Source of the DNA: Pseudomonas sp. R5(2019) | GTDB taxonomy: Bacteria; Pseudomonadota; Gammaproteobacteria; Pseudomonadales; Pseudomonadaceae | DNA length: 64,000 nucleotides | Assembly: GCF_009905435.1 (NCBI RefSeq) | Contig: NZ_JAAAMT010000016.1 | Location: 1-64,000 of the forward strand | Direction of reading: 5' to 3' | Shown here: positions 56,780 through 64,000 of the stretch, in pieces | Position numbering within the stretch: the first letter of the stretch is position 1 | How the letters are laid out: every line of letters starts with the position of its first letter | The notes under the pieces: generated by a model | Seen by the model: only the letters and a program-made list of their open reading frames with translations | What the model was told of the DNA's origin: nothing | The model's database searches: none | Position numbers and translations under genes: made by a program

Positions 56780-57550
56780 TCATTTTTGCTGTTGAAGAGA
56801 GTGCAGGCGGGCTTTCAATGCGTTATGCAGCAAGCCCCGGTCTTCACCGGCCAGAAAGCTTCGGATCCCGCGAGCGCGCCACAGTGCGTTCTGTTCAACA
56901 GTGCGGGGGTTTGCGCAGAAAGGTATTCCGGCGCTGAGGCAGGCATCGGCCATGTATTGCAGCGTTTGCCAGACTTGAGGATTGAGCGGGTCGGGTCCCA
57001 GATCGAGATCGAGCGACAGATCCAGTGCGCCTTCCATGATCATGCCGACCCCCGGCAGTTGCAGGATCTCGCCGAGAGCGTCGACCCCGGCGCTGCTTTC
57101 GATCATGGGAACAATGGGGGTCTGACGATTGGCCAGATCGATGTATTCGGGTAATGGCAGGCGACCGAATCCGGTAATACGTCCGCCGGTTATTCCGCGT
57201 TTTCCCAAGGGTGGAAAGAGGGCCGCTTCGATGGCGCGCTGAACTTGCGCAGCACTTTCGGTGCGTGAAAGGACAATGGCTTCGATGCCGGCATCCAGCG
57301 CCCGACCGATCAGTTTTTCGTCCACTTGCGGTATGCGCAACCACGGCGAAATGCCAGCGGCCTCACAAGCGCGGACACAATGCATGATGTCTTCTTCGGA
57401 GCGCAGTAAGTGCTCAAGATCGAGAATCACGAAGTCGTAGCCCGCAAACGCGAGCATTTCGCAGAGCATCGGAGAAGGTAGAGAATTGAGCAAGCCGTAG
57501 ACGTTTTTCCCTTCTTGTAACCGGGAAAATACCGGAGAGGTTCGTATCAC
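56780..57550 (-). CDS. HpcH/HpaI-family aldolase, possible citrate supplier
   Basis: The 256-residue protein has the family motifs DFVILDLEHL, PWLRIPQVDEKLIGRALDAG and PMIESSAG. In staphyloferrin B synthesis a relative, SbnG, makes citrate from oxaloacetate and acetyl-CoA, and Xanthomonas vibrioferrin-type clusters carry an aldolase gene beside the receptor. A similar supply role is inferred here. It is the first gene behind the Fur-box-like site, so iron-controlled. Confidence 0.82.
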   Translation of the reverse strand: MIRTSPVFSRLQEGKNVYGLLNSLPSPMLCEMLAFAGYDFVILDLEHLLRSEEDIMHCVRACEAAGISPWLRIPQVDEKLIGRALDAGIEAIVLSRTESAAQVQRAIEAALFPPLGKRGITGGRITGFGRLPLPEYIDLANRQTPIVPMIESSAGVDALGEILQLPGVGMIMEGALDLSLDLDLGPDPLNPQVWQTLQYMADACLSAGIPFCANPRTVEQNALWRARGIRSFLAGEDRGLLHNALKARLHSLQQQK

Positions 57551-57578
57551 TGACGCAGGTCCTTCAGGTCGGAATGCC

Positions 57579-57597
57579 AGTAATAATAATCATTCAC
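57579..57597 (-). promoter_or_regulatory. Fur-box-like site of the siderophore operon
   Basis: The 19 bases match the classical Fur box at 14 positions, including the block ATAATCATT. It lies 29-47 bases before the aldolase start, where Fur with iron would block transcription. Confidence 0.65.
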
Positions 57598-57695
57598 AAA
57601 TAGAAGTAAACATTTTTTAGTCGCCGAGTAGTGATATTCGTGATGGCCCTCATAAAAATCCCGTTCTGGCAGATCTTTGTCGTCTGTACGGACGC

Positions 57696-57769
57696 TTCGC
57701 GAGCAAGCTCTGCTCCTACAAAAAGCACCCCGTTCAACATCGATGTGTAGGAGCCGAGCTTGTCGGGGC
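57696..57769. repeat. Second REP family, inverted pair
   Basis: A unit with GAGCAAGCTCTGCTCCTACA (57701-57720) faces TGTAGGAGCCGAGCTTGTCG (57746-57765). It is the common Pseudomonas CTCCTACA-type REP, unlike the units at 81, 29698 and 32892. An overlapping open frame is rejected. Confidence 0.75.
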
Positions 57770-57820
57770 GCCGAACCGTCGCGATGAGGCCAGTGAAGCG
57801 ACCAAAGCCTCGCTGAGCGC

Positions 57821-58510
57821 TCAGGTTTCAATCAAATGCTTGAGCGGGTTATACGAAGGCTTCAACGTCGCCGCCACATCCAGTATGGCCTTCTCGATCC
57901 CGTTCAAGTGAATGCAGGTCAGTTCAATGGCCGCGCTTTGATTGCCCGACTCGATAAATTCGATCAGGCGCAAATGCTCGTTGTCGCGGCAGGCGTCGTG
58001 GCTGTCGTCGTCCAGCGCGGCGGCGTACAGCGAGGCGCGGGAGATCAGTTTGCGGAACCAGTCCAGCAGCACCGGGTTGTTCAGCGTGGCCGCCAACTTG
58101 ATATGGAATTCGCCCAGCAGGTGAATCAGCCGCTCATGATCGCCTTCCCGCGCCGCTTCATCTTCCAGTAGCAGATGGTCGCGCAAATCCTGCGTGGCGG
58201 CGTTGTCGCGGCGGCGGCACAGTTCGCTGACGATGCCAATCTCGATCAGCCGCCGGGTTTCGAACAGGGAGCGAATCTCCTCATCGCTGGGCAATGACAC
58301 CCAGGCACCTTTGTTGGGCTCGATCGAGACCAACCCCTCGGCTTCCAATTGCTTGAGCGCTGCTCGAACCGACGTGCGGCTGACGTCGAAAAGCTCGGCC
58401 AGGGAGGCTTCCCCCAACTTCATGCCGGGTCGCAATGACCGCTTGCTGATCGCCGCGTAAACCCCTTGGTAGACACGGTCTACCGTGGTTTCCAGCTTTT
58501 TGTCAGCCAT
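57821..58510 (-). CDS. GntR-family regulator, FCD type
   Basis: The 229-residue protein has an N-terminal winged helix ([34 protein letters not shown]) and an all-helical FCD ligand domain (about 85-225) with metal-binding residues in [11 protein letters not shown] and [14 protein letters not shown] regulators usually sense a small organic acid or related metabolite. It diverges from the ABC importer operon, which it probably controls. Confidence 0.9.
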   Translation of the reverse strand: MADKKLETTVDRVYQGVYAAISKRSLRPGMKLGEASLAELFDVSRTSVRAALKQLEAEGLVSIEPNKGAWVSLPSDEEIRSLFETRRLIEIGIVSELCRRRDNAATQDLRDHLLLEDEAAREGDHERLIHLLGEFHIKLAATLNNPVLLDWFRKLISRASLYAAALDDDSHDACRDNEHLRLIEFIESGNQSAAIELTCIHLNGIEKAILDVAATLKPSYNPLKHLIET

Positions 58511-58618
58511 TCAAAAACTCCTTGCTCAATAAACAACCGACCTGCGGGCAGAGCGCTGCCGGTGAAAAGCAGGTTGCGCGGTCAGAATAATCCGGGTATT
58601 TCTAAGTTGCATCCAATT

Positions 58619-58626
58619 TATGCATA
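58619..58626. promoter_or_regulatory. Possible GntR operator
   Basis: The perfect palindrome TATGCATA, in the AT-rich setting TTTATGCATACAA, lies 26 bases before the ATPase gene. FCD regulators often bind short dyads of this sort. Weak evidence. Confidence 0.3.
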
Positions 58627-58651
58627 CAAAAACAAAGAGGAATGCACCATT

Positions 58652-59740
58652 ATGGAACACAATGCTTCTGTGGAAGTGCAGTGCGTTTCAAAGCGGTACA
58701 CCGATGACCCTGATGTCGCGCCGGCGCTCGACGAGGTCTCGGTCAACATCGCACATAATGAGTTTTTCACCTTGTTGGGCCCCTCCGGTTGCGGCAAGAC
58801 CACGTTGCTGCGGACCATCGCCGGTTTCGAGCACGTCAGCTCCGGCGACATTTTGATCGGCGGACAACGGGTCAATGACCTGCCGCCGTTCAAGCGCCGG
58901 GTCAATACTGTATTCCAAAGCTATGCGCTGTTTCCGCACATGAGCGTGGCGGAGAATATCGCCTTCGGCCTCGAGATGCAGGGCCTTGAGAAAAAAGCCA
59001 TTCCGGCCCGGGTCAAGGAGATGCTGGCGCTGGTGCAGATGGAGCATCTGGCGCGGCGCAAACCGGCTGAGTTGTCCGGCGGCCAGCAGCAGCGCGTGGC
59101 CCTGGCCCGGGCGTTGGCGCCAAGGCCGGACGTATTGTTGCTCGATGAGCCCCTGTCGGCGCTGGACCTCAAGTTGCGCAAGGAAATGCAGGTCGAACTC
59201 AAGCGGGTCCAGCAGCAAGCCGGCATCACCTTTATCTTCGTCACCCACGATCAGGAAGAGGCGCTGACCCTCTCGGATCGAATCGCGGTGATGTCGGCCG
59301 GCAAGATTTTGCAGATCGGCGGCCCCAGCGCCATTTACGAGCGTCCGGCTCATCAGTTTGTCGCGCAGTTCATTGGCGACATCAACTTCCTGCCCGGCAA
59401 GCTGGCACGCGGGCCGCAGAATGAAAGCGTGTTCCAGCCCACCGGCCTGCCGGTACAGATCCCTTGCAACCCACCACAGCCGCTGGCCAGCGCCAACGTG
59501 CAGCTGGCGTTTCGCCCGGAGCGTTCGCAACTGGTCGAGCCGACCCAACCCCATCACCTGCGCGGCGTGATCGAGGCGGTGCTGTATGTCGGCACGGCCA
59601 CCCTTTACCAATGCCGCTTGAGCAACGACGTCAAGGTCATGCTGCGCGAAAGCAACGAAGGCCTGAATGCCGTGCGTGCCGTCGGCGAGCCGGTTGCCGT
59701 GCACCTGCCGCCGCAGGCCTGCCTGCTGATGGAGGCTTGA
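58652..59740 (+). CDS. ABC importer ATPase, PotA-like
   Basis: The 362-residue ATPase has Walker [10 protein letters not shown], signature [15 protein letters not shown], Walker [12 protein letters not shown] and a C-terminal TOBE regulatory domain (about 280-360). This is the polyamine/opine/iron type. The true start is ATG 58652 (MEHNASVEV) with AGAGGAA upstream. It is the first gene of a five-gene operon. Confidence 0.93.
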   Translation: MEHNASVEVQCVSKRYTDDPDVAPALDEVSVNIAHNEFFTLLGPSGCGKTTLLRTIAGFEHVSSGDILIGGQRVNDLPPFKRRVNTVFQSYALFPHMSVAENIAFGLEMQGLEKKAIPARVKEMLALVQMEHLARRKPAELSGGQQQRVALARALAPRPDVLLLDEPLSALDLKLRKEMQVELKRVQQQAGITFIFVTHDQEEALTLSDRIAVMSAGKILQIGGPSAIYERPAHQFVAQFIGDINFLPGKLARGPQNESVFQPTGLPVQIPCNPPQPLASANVQLAFRPERSQLVEPTQPHHLRGVIEAVLYVGTATLYQCRLSNDVKVMLRESNEGLNAVRAVGEPVAVHLPPQACLLMEA

Positions 59741-59741
59741 G

Positions 59742-60659
59742 ATGAGCGTAAGCACTGCCTCGCCCGCGCTCAGTCGCCTGCTGTTGCTCAGCCCTGTAGT
59801 GGTGACGCTGCTGGCGCTGATCGCCATTCCGCTGGGCATCATGGGCTATATCAGCCTGTTGCCGCGCAACCTTTACGGCGGCGTCGACTGGCAGGCCAAC
59901 TGGCAATTGCAAAGTTACGTGCAGCTGTTTTTCCAGGAAGGCTTCGACGGCACGCTGGAGCTGAACTGGGTCTATGCCCAGGCGCTGTTGCGCTCGGTGG
60001 GGCAGGCCGCTGGCACCACCTTGCTGTGCTTTATGTTCGGCTTCCCGGTGGCGTTGTGGATGACCAGCCTCAAGCCGCGCCAGCGCAACCTGATGGTGCT
60101 GCTGATCACCATTCCGTTCTGGACCAACCTGCTGATCCGCAACTATGCCTGGCTGATCATCCTGCGCGAGCAGGGCTGGGTCGCCCAGACCCTTAACGCG
60201 CTGTTCCCCCAGGCCGGTGGCATCACCCTGCTGTACAACGACTTCGCCGTCAGCGTCGGGCTGGTCTACAGCTTTCTGCCGTTCATGATCCTGCCGATCT
60301 ACTCGACCCTGGAGAAGCTCGACTGGCGGCTGGTCGAGGCCGCCTATGACCTGGGTGCCAACCGCTGGCTGGCACTGCGCCGGGTGATCTTGCCCTTGAG
60401 CATGCCGGGGGTGATTGCCGGCGCGCTGCTGGTGTTCGTCCCAAGCCTGGGAGCGTTTATCACCCCGGCGATTCTCGGCGGCGGCAAGACGCTGATGATT
60501 GGCAACCTGATCCAGCAGCAATTCGGCACCGCGCGCAACTGGCCGCTGGGCAGTTCGTTGTCGTTCCTGCTGCTGGGCATCCTGATGCTTTCGCTGGTGC
60601 TCTACGCCCTCTACAGCCGCAAGGCTGCCAACACCGTCCGCCGGGGAGCTGCCGCATGA
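59742..60659 (+). CDS. ABC importer permease, PotB-like
   Basis: The 305-residue permease has six membrane helices and the ATPase-contact loop EAAYDLGANRWLALRRVILPL. Starts one base after the ATPase gene. Confidence 0.92.
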   Translation: MSVSTASPALSRLLLLSPVVVTLLALIAIPLGIMGYISLLPRNLYGGVDWQANWQLQSYVQLFFQEGFDGTLELNWVYAQALLRSVGQAAGTTLLCFMFGFPVALWMTSLKPRQRNLMVLLITIPFWTNLLIRNYAWLIILREQGWVAQTLNALFPQAGGITLLYNDFAVSVGLVYSFLPFMILPIYSTLEKLDWRLVEAAYDLGANRWLALRRVILPLSMPGVIAGALLVFVPSLGAFITPAILGGGKTLMIGNLIQQQFGTARNWPLGSSLSFLLLGILMLSLVLYALYSRKAANTVRRGAAA

Positions 60660-61450
60660 TCGCCCTGCACCTGAAAAAACTGCCACTGACCCGCGAAACC
60701 AGCCTGCTGATCCTGGCCTACCTGTATTTGCCGATCTTTGTGCTGATCGCCTACAGCTTCAACGCCAACCGCTCCGCCACGGTGTGGACCGAGTTTTCCT
60801 TCGCCTGGTACGGACGCATTCTTGCCAACCCGTCGATCCAGACGGCAGCTCTGAACTCGATCATCGTTGCCGGCATTGCCACGGTGTGCGCCACCACCAT
60901 CGCACTGCTGGCGGCGTTGGCCACCTATCGCCCGTTCTATGGGCAGAAGATGGTCGAAGGCGGTATCAACCTGCCGTTGATCCTGCCGGAGATCGTCACG
61001 GCGGTGGCCACGCTGCTGCTGTTCATGGCACTGGGGATCAAGTTGGGATTGCTGACGGTGATCGTGGCCCATATCGGTTTCTGCATTCCCTTCGCCTACT
61101 TGCCGATCCGGGCGCGCTTGAACGATCTGGACAAGAGCCTGCTGGAGGCCGCCAACGACTTGTATGCCAACCCGTGGCAGTGCTTTCGGCGGGTGACCCT
61201 GCCGTTGCTGTGGCCGGCGGTGCTGTCGGGGGCGGTGCTGGCGTTTGTGGTCAGCCTGGATGATTTCATCATGACCTTCTTCGTCGCCGGCCCCGGTTCC
61301 ACCACGCTGCCGGTGTACATCTTCTCCGCCATCAAGTCCGGCGTCACCCCGGAAATCAATGCCATCTCGACCCTGATGCTGTTGATTTCCATTGTGTTGG
61401 TGGTGCTCGCCTTCTGGCTCGGCCAGCGCGGCAAGGCGGACAGCGAATGA
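60656..61450 (+). CDS. ABC importer permease, PotC-like
   Basis: The 264-residue permease has six membrane helices and the loop EAANDLYANPWQCFRRVTLPL. Overlaps the first permease by ATGA and pairs with it as the transmembrane channel. Confidence 0.92.
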   Translation: MIALHLKKLPLTRETSLLILAYLYLPIFVLIAYSFNANRSATVWTEFSFAWYGRILANPSIQTAALNSIIVAGIATVCATTIALLAALATYRPFYGQKMVEGGINLPLILPEIVTAVATLLLFMALGIKLGLLTVIVAHIGFCIPFAYLPIRARLNDLDKSLLEAANDLYANPWQCFRRVTLPLLWPAVLSGAVLAFVVSLDDFIMTFFVAGPGSTTLPVYIFSAIKSGVTPEINAISTLMLLISIVLVVLAFWLGQRGKADSE

Positions 61451-61500
61451 GGTTTTCAATCGGTAGTTCTTCCGTTGCACGATCCCAGGAGCATAAGACG

Positions 61501-62553
61501 ATGATGTTCAAAGCACTGCGTTGTGCGGGGGCCGCCCTGGCCCTCGGCTGTCTGGCCAGCCTTCAGGTCCAGGCCGATGAGCCCAAGCAATTGTTCTTCT
61601 ACAACTGGACCGATTATTACCCGGTCGAACTGTTGGGCAAGTTCGAAAAGGAGACCGGCATCAAGGTCACCATGGACGGCTACGACAGTAATGAAACCCT
61701 GCTGGCCAAGTTGCAGGCCGGTGGCGCCGCCTATGACGTGATCGTGCCATCGCAGTCGATCATGCGCACCTTGATCGAACAGAACCTGCTGCTGCAGATC
61801 GATGCGCCGACACTGGCCAATTTCGTCAACGTCAAACCGGCCTTTCGTGACCCGAGTTTTGACCCGGGGCGCAAGTTTTCCGCGCCGTACCTGTGGGGCT
61901 CGACCGGCTTCTCCTACGACAGCGCTAGGGTGCCGGGCGGTAAGCTGGACGACTCCTGGAAGGAGTTTTTCGAGCCGCGCCCGGAGGTTAGCGGTCAGCT
62001 TGCGGCACTGGACACCTCAAGCTCGGTCATCAATGCCGCCAGCCATTACCTGGGCGTGGACGAGTGCAGCGAAAACCCCCAGGACGCCAAGCGCATCCTT
62101 GAGTTGCTCCAGCAGCAGAAGCCGCACCTGAAGATGTACAGCTCCGACAACACCGTCGACCGCATGGCCTCTGGTGAAGTGATCATGATGCAGAACTGGA
62201 ACGGCTCCACCGCCCGCGCCACGCTGCAAAAAAGCACCATCAAGTACGTGTACCCGCGTGAAGGGCTGGCCATGTTCCAGGACAACTTCGCCGTTCCCAG
62301 AAGCGCGCCTCACCCGGAAAACGCCAAGGTCTTCATCAACTGGATGATGAAGCCCGAAAACGCCGCCGCCGTTTCCAACGCCATCGCCTACGCTAATGGC
62401 GTTCAGAGCGACAACTTGCTGGATCCGAAATGGAAGGTCATGGACGCCATCAACATGCCCGAGCAATACGCCTCGCGCCTGCGCCCGGAAAAAGAGTGCA
62501 GCAACAAGGCGCGCGAGCTGCAGGACCGCATCTGGTCCCGCCTCAAGGGTTAA
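61501..62553 (+). CDS. Periplasmic substrate-binding protein, PotD-like
   Basis: The 350-residue precursor has a signal peptide cleaved near VQADE and the polyamine-binding family start FFYNWTDYYPVELLGKFEKE. I use ATG 61501 (MMFKALRCAG), where AGGAG precedes and a normal signal peptide results; ATG 61447 would add 18 residues. The ligand may be a polyamine-like or other cationic nitrogen compound, but binding residues were not compared. Confidence 0.9.
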   Translation: MMFKALRCAGAALALGCLASLQVQADEPKQLFFYNWTDYYPVELLGKFEKETGIKVTMDGYDSNETLLAKLQAGGAAYDVIVPSQSIMRTLIEQNLLLQIDAPTLANFVNVKPAFRDPSFDPGRKFSAPYLWGSTGFSYDSARVPGGKLDDSWKEFFEPRPEVSGQLAALDTSSSVINAASHYLGVDECSENPQDAKRILELLQQQKPHLKMYSSDNTVDRMASGEVIMMQNWNGSTARATLQKSTIKYVYPREGLAMFQDNFAVPRSAPHPENAKVFINWMMKPENAAAVSNAIAYANGVQSDNLLDPKWKVMDAINMPEQYASRLRPEKECSNKARELQDRIWSRLKG

Positions 62554-62618
62554 GCGCCAGGGCGGCCGCTGGCAGCGGCCGCTCAACTGATCGAGAGAAC
62601 CGTCATGAGAGAGCTGCC

Positions 62619-63815
62619 ATGAATCAAACTTACTGGCTGCGCAATGTTCGCCCCTATGGCGGCGTTGCCGAAGATTTTCGCATTGACGCCGGCCGAATCG
62701 CCGAGCGCCGCCCTGCCAGCGCGGCACCCGTGGCGAAGAGGGATATCAATGGTTGCCAGCAACTGCTGACCCCCGTGCTGGTGGAAAGCCATGTGCACCT
62801 GGACAAGACCCTGTTTGGCCAACCCTGGCGCCCCAACAGCGCCGGACCGACGCTCAAGGACTACATCCTCAACGAGCGCCGCGTGCTGCGCGAAATCGAT
62901 GCCCCCATCGCCGCCCGTGCCGGTGCCTTGCTGGAAAACTGCATCGCCCGCGGTTCCTTGCGCATGCGCTGCCACGTGGACATTGACCCGGAGTTCGGCT
63001 TGCATCATGTGGAGGCCATGCAAGAGGTGCGCGAGCGCTACCGGGACTTGATCGACTTGCAGTTGGTGGTGTTCCCGCAAACCGGCCTGATCAGCCGCCC
63101 CGGCACCGCCGGGTTGATGCGCGAGGCGCTGCAGATGGGCGTCGAGAACGTTGGCGGGCTGGACCCGTGCGGCATCGACAACGACCCCATCGCCCAGCTG
63201 GATTTCATCTTTAAATTGGCCGTGGAATTTGACCGCGGCATCGACATTCACCTGCATGACAAGGGCGAACTGGGCCTGTGGCAGATCGCCCGGATTGCCG
63301 ATTACACCGAGCGTTATCAGCGCCAGGGGCGGGTGATGATCAGCCACGCCTACTGCCTGGGCATGGCGCCCTGGGCGCAGGTCCGGCCGCTGGCCGAACG
63401 CCTGGCGGCGCAGGGCATTTCGTTGATGAGTTCAGCCCCGGCCGATTGCGCGGTGCCGCCGTTTCTCGAATTGCGTGCTGCCGGAGTCAACCTGTGTCTG
63501 GGCTCTGATGGTATTCGCGATGCCTGGTCGCCCATGGGCAATGGCGACATGCTTGAGCGGGCTTTCCTGTTGGCGTTCCGGTTTGATCTGAACAAGGACG
63601 AGGAGCTGGCCGCCGCCTTTGAAGCGGCCACGGTGAATGGTGCTCGAGCCTTGGGCATCGATGAAGTGAGTGTGGAGGTCGGCCAGCCCGCTGACTTCCT
63701 GCTGATGCCGGTGCAGACCCTTGGCGAAGCCGTGGTGGCCCGGCCCGCACGGCAGGTCTACCGCGCGGGCAATTTGATTGCCGAGCAGGGCCGTCTGCTA
63801 GAAAGCCGCCTGTGA
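62619..63815 (+). CDS. Amidohydrolase, cytosine-deaminase-like
   Basis: The 398-residue metal-dependent hydrolase has HVHLDK (first metal pair), HVDIDPEFG, HLHDKGE, SHAYCLG and LGSDGIRDAW (catalytic Asp), the order of the cytosine deaminase/N-isopropylammelide group. It would deaminate or hydrolyse a ring or amidine compound imported by the transporter. The ATG at 62619 lies inside a longer frame with an Arg-rich, non-family leader. Confidence 0.85.
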   Translation: MNQTYWLRNVRPYGGVAEDFRIDAGRIAERRPASAAPVAKRDINGCQQLLTPVLVESHVHLDKTLFGQPWRPNSAGPTLKDYILNERRVLREIDAPIAARAGALLENCIARGSLRMRCHVDIDPEFGLHHVEAMQEVRERYRDLIDLQLVVFPQTGLISRPGTAGLMREALQMGVENVGGLDPCGIDNDPIAQLDFIFKLAVEFDRGIDIHLHDKGELGLWQIARIADYTERYQRQGRVMISHAYCLGMAPWAQVRPLAERLAAQGISLMSSAPADCAVPPFLELRAAGVNLCLGSDGIRDAWSPMGNGDMLERAFLLAFRFDLNKDEELAAAFEAATVNGARALGIDEVSVEVGQPADFLLMPVQTLGEAVVARPARQVYRAGNLIAEQGRLLESRL

Positions 63816-64000
63816 GCGGTGCCCGGCGCGTGGGCCTGAAGGCCAGTTGCGTGGTCGGCTTCGACGGTCGCCAGCATGTGCTCTGGCGCGACGGCGAGGT
63901 GGTCTTCGAAGCCTCGAAGATTGTCTTTGTCGGTCGTGGCTTTGCCGGGCCGGTCGATCAATGGATCGACTATGGCAATGCCCTGATCGGCCCGGGCTTT
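63812..64000 (+). CDS. Second amidohydrolase, N-terminal part
   Basis: Reading from GTG 63812, which overlaps the previous stop by four bases, 63 codons are open to the window end. The peptide (LKASCVVGFDGRQHVLW, then ALIGPGF) looks like the N-terminal beta-sandwich of a chlorohydrolase-type amidohydrolase that precedes the first metal histidines. Cut by the window. Confidence 0.7.
   Translation, partial: MSGARRVGLKASCVVGFDGRQHVLWRDGEVVFEASKIVFVGRGFAGPVDQWIDYGNALIGPGF

Noticed and set aside
57547..57831. Reverse frame of 94 codons upstream of the aldolase
   Set aside because: It covers the Fur-like site and a REP pair and has no ribosome site or protein-like pattern.

Overview
The window is chromosomal DNA of a Pseudomonas, most likely of the fluorescens lineage. 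The evidence is the unbroken gene order shared with the P. aeruginosa PA0919/0920 and PA0956-PA1013 neighbourhoods (proS, OprD porin, dps-like, aspS, pmpR, ruvCAB, the tol-pal genes, queE, queC, tRNA-Lys, then nadA, bepA, tusA-like, bcp, gcvR, dapA, bamC, purC, tRNA-Ser), together with Pseudomonas-type REP repeats.

Layout. 1-4.1 kb: an mprF-type aminoacyl-phosphatidylglycerol synthase/flippase overlapping a VirJ/AcvB-type hydrolase. 4.3-4.7 kb: two identical initiator tRNA genes, each with its own promoter and terminator. 4.9-16 kb: dinB, a lipoprotein gene, proS, an OprD-type porin, HIT and SlyX genes, a membrane/cold-shock fusion, a Dps-like gene, an FmdB-type gene and aspS. 16-26.7 kb: yebC/pmpR, ruvCAB, ybgC-tolQRAB-pal-cpoB, queE-queC and tRNA-Lys. 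26.8-28.2 kb: a lone UvrD-like helicase just after tRNA-Lys. 28.5-38 kb: conserved housekeeping genes from nadA to purC and tRNA-Ser(CGA), with a 258-bp nested palindrome between nadA and bepA.

An integrated element of about 9.24 kb occupies 38.0-47.26 kb, bounded by an 18-bp duplication of the tRNA-Ser 3' end. Just inside each end lies the same 23-bp double repeat, probably the integrase arm sites. It carries a tyrosine integrase, a serine recombinase, a membrane-anchored Mrr-type nuclease, and a reverse-strand operon of small unknown proteins: two zinc-motif proteins (one also HNH-like), two ribbon-helix-helix candidates, and two Ala/Lys-rich helical proteins, one with an Ser-Asn-Ala minisatellite. 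I see no capsid, tail, relaxase or replicase gene. It is the most novel part of the window: a small integrative element or satellite with a candidate defence nuclease.

47.5-57.6 kb (reverse strand): a seven-gene operon behind a Fur-box-like site, encoding an HpcH/HpaI aldolase, a TonB receptor, an ATP-grasp ligase, two IucA/IucC synthetases around an MFS exporter, and a PLP decarboxylase. The last five genes have the order of vibrioferrin pvsABCDE, so an NRPS-independent citrate siderophore is predicted. 57.8-64 kb: a GntR/FCD regulator diverges from an operon encoding a polyamine-type ABC importer and two amidohydrolases, the second cut by the window end; it probably imports and hydrolyses a nitrogenous compound that I cannot identify.
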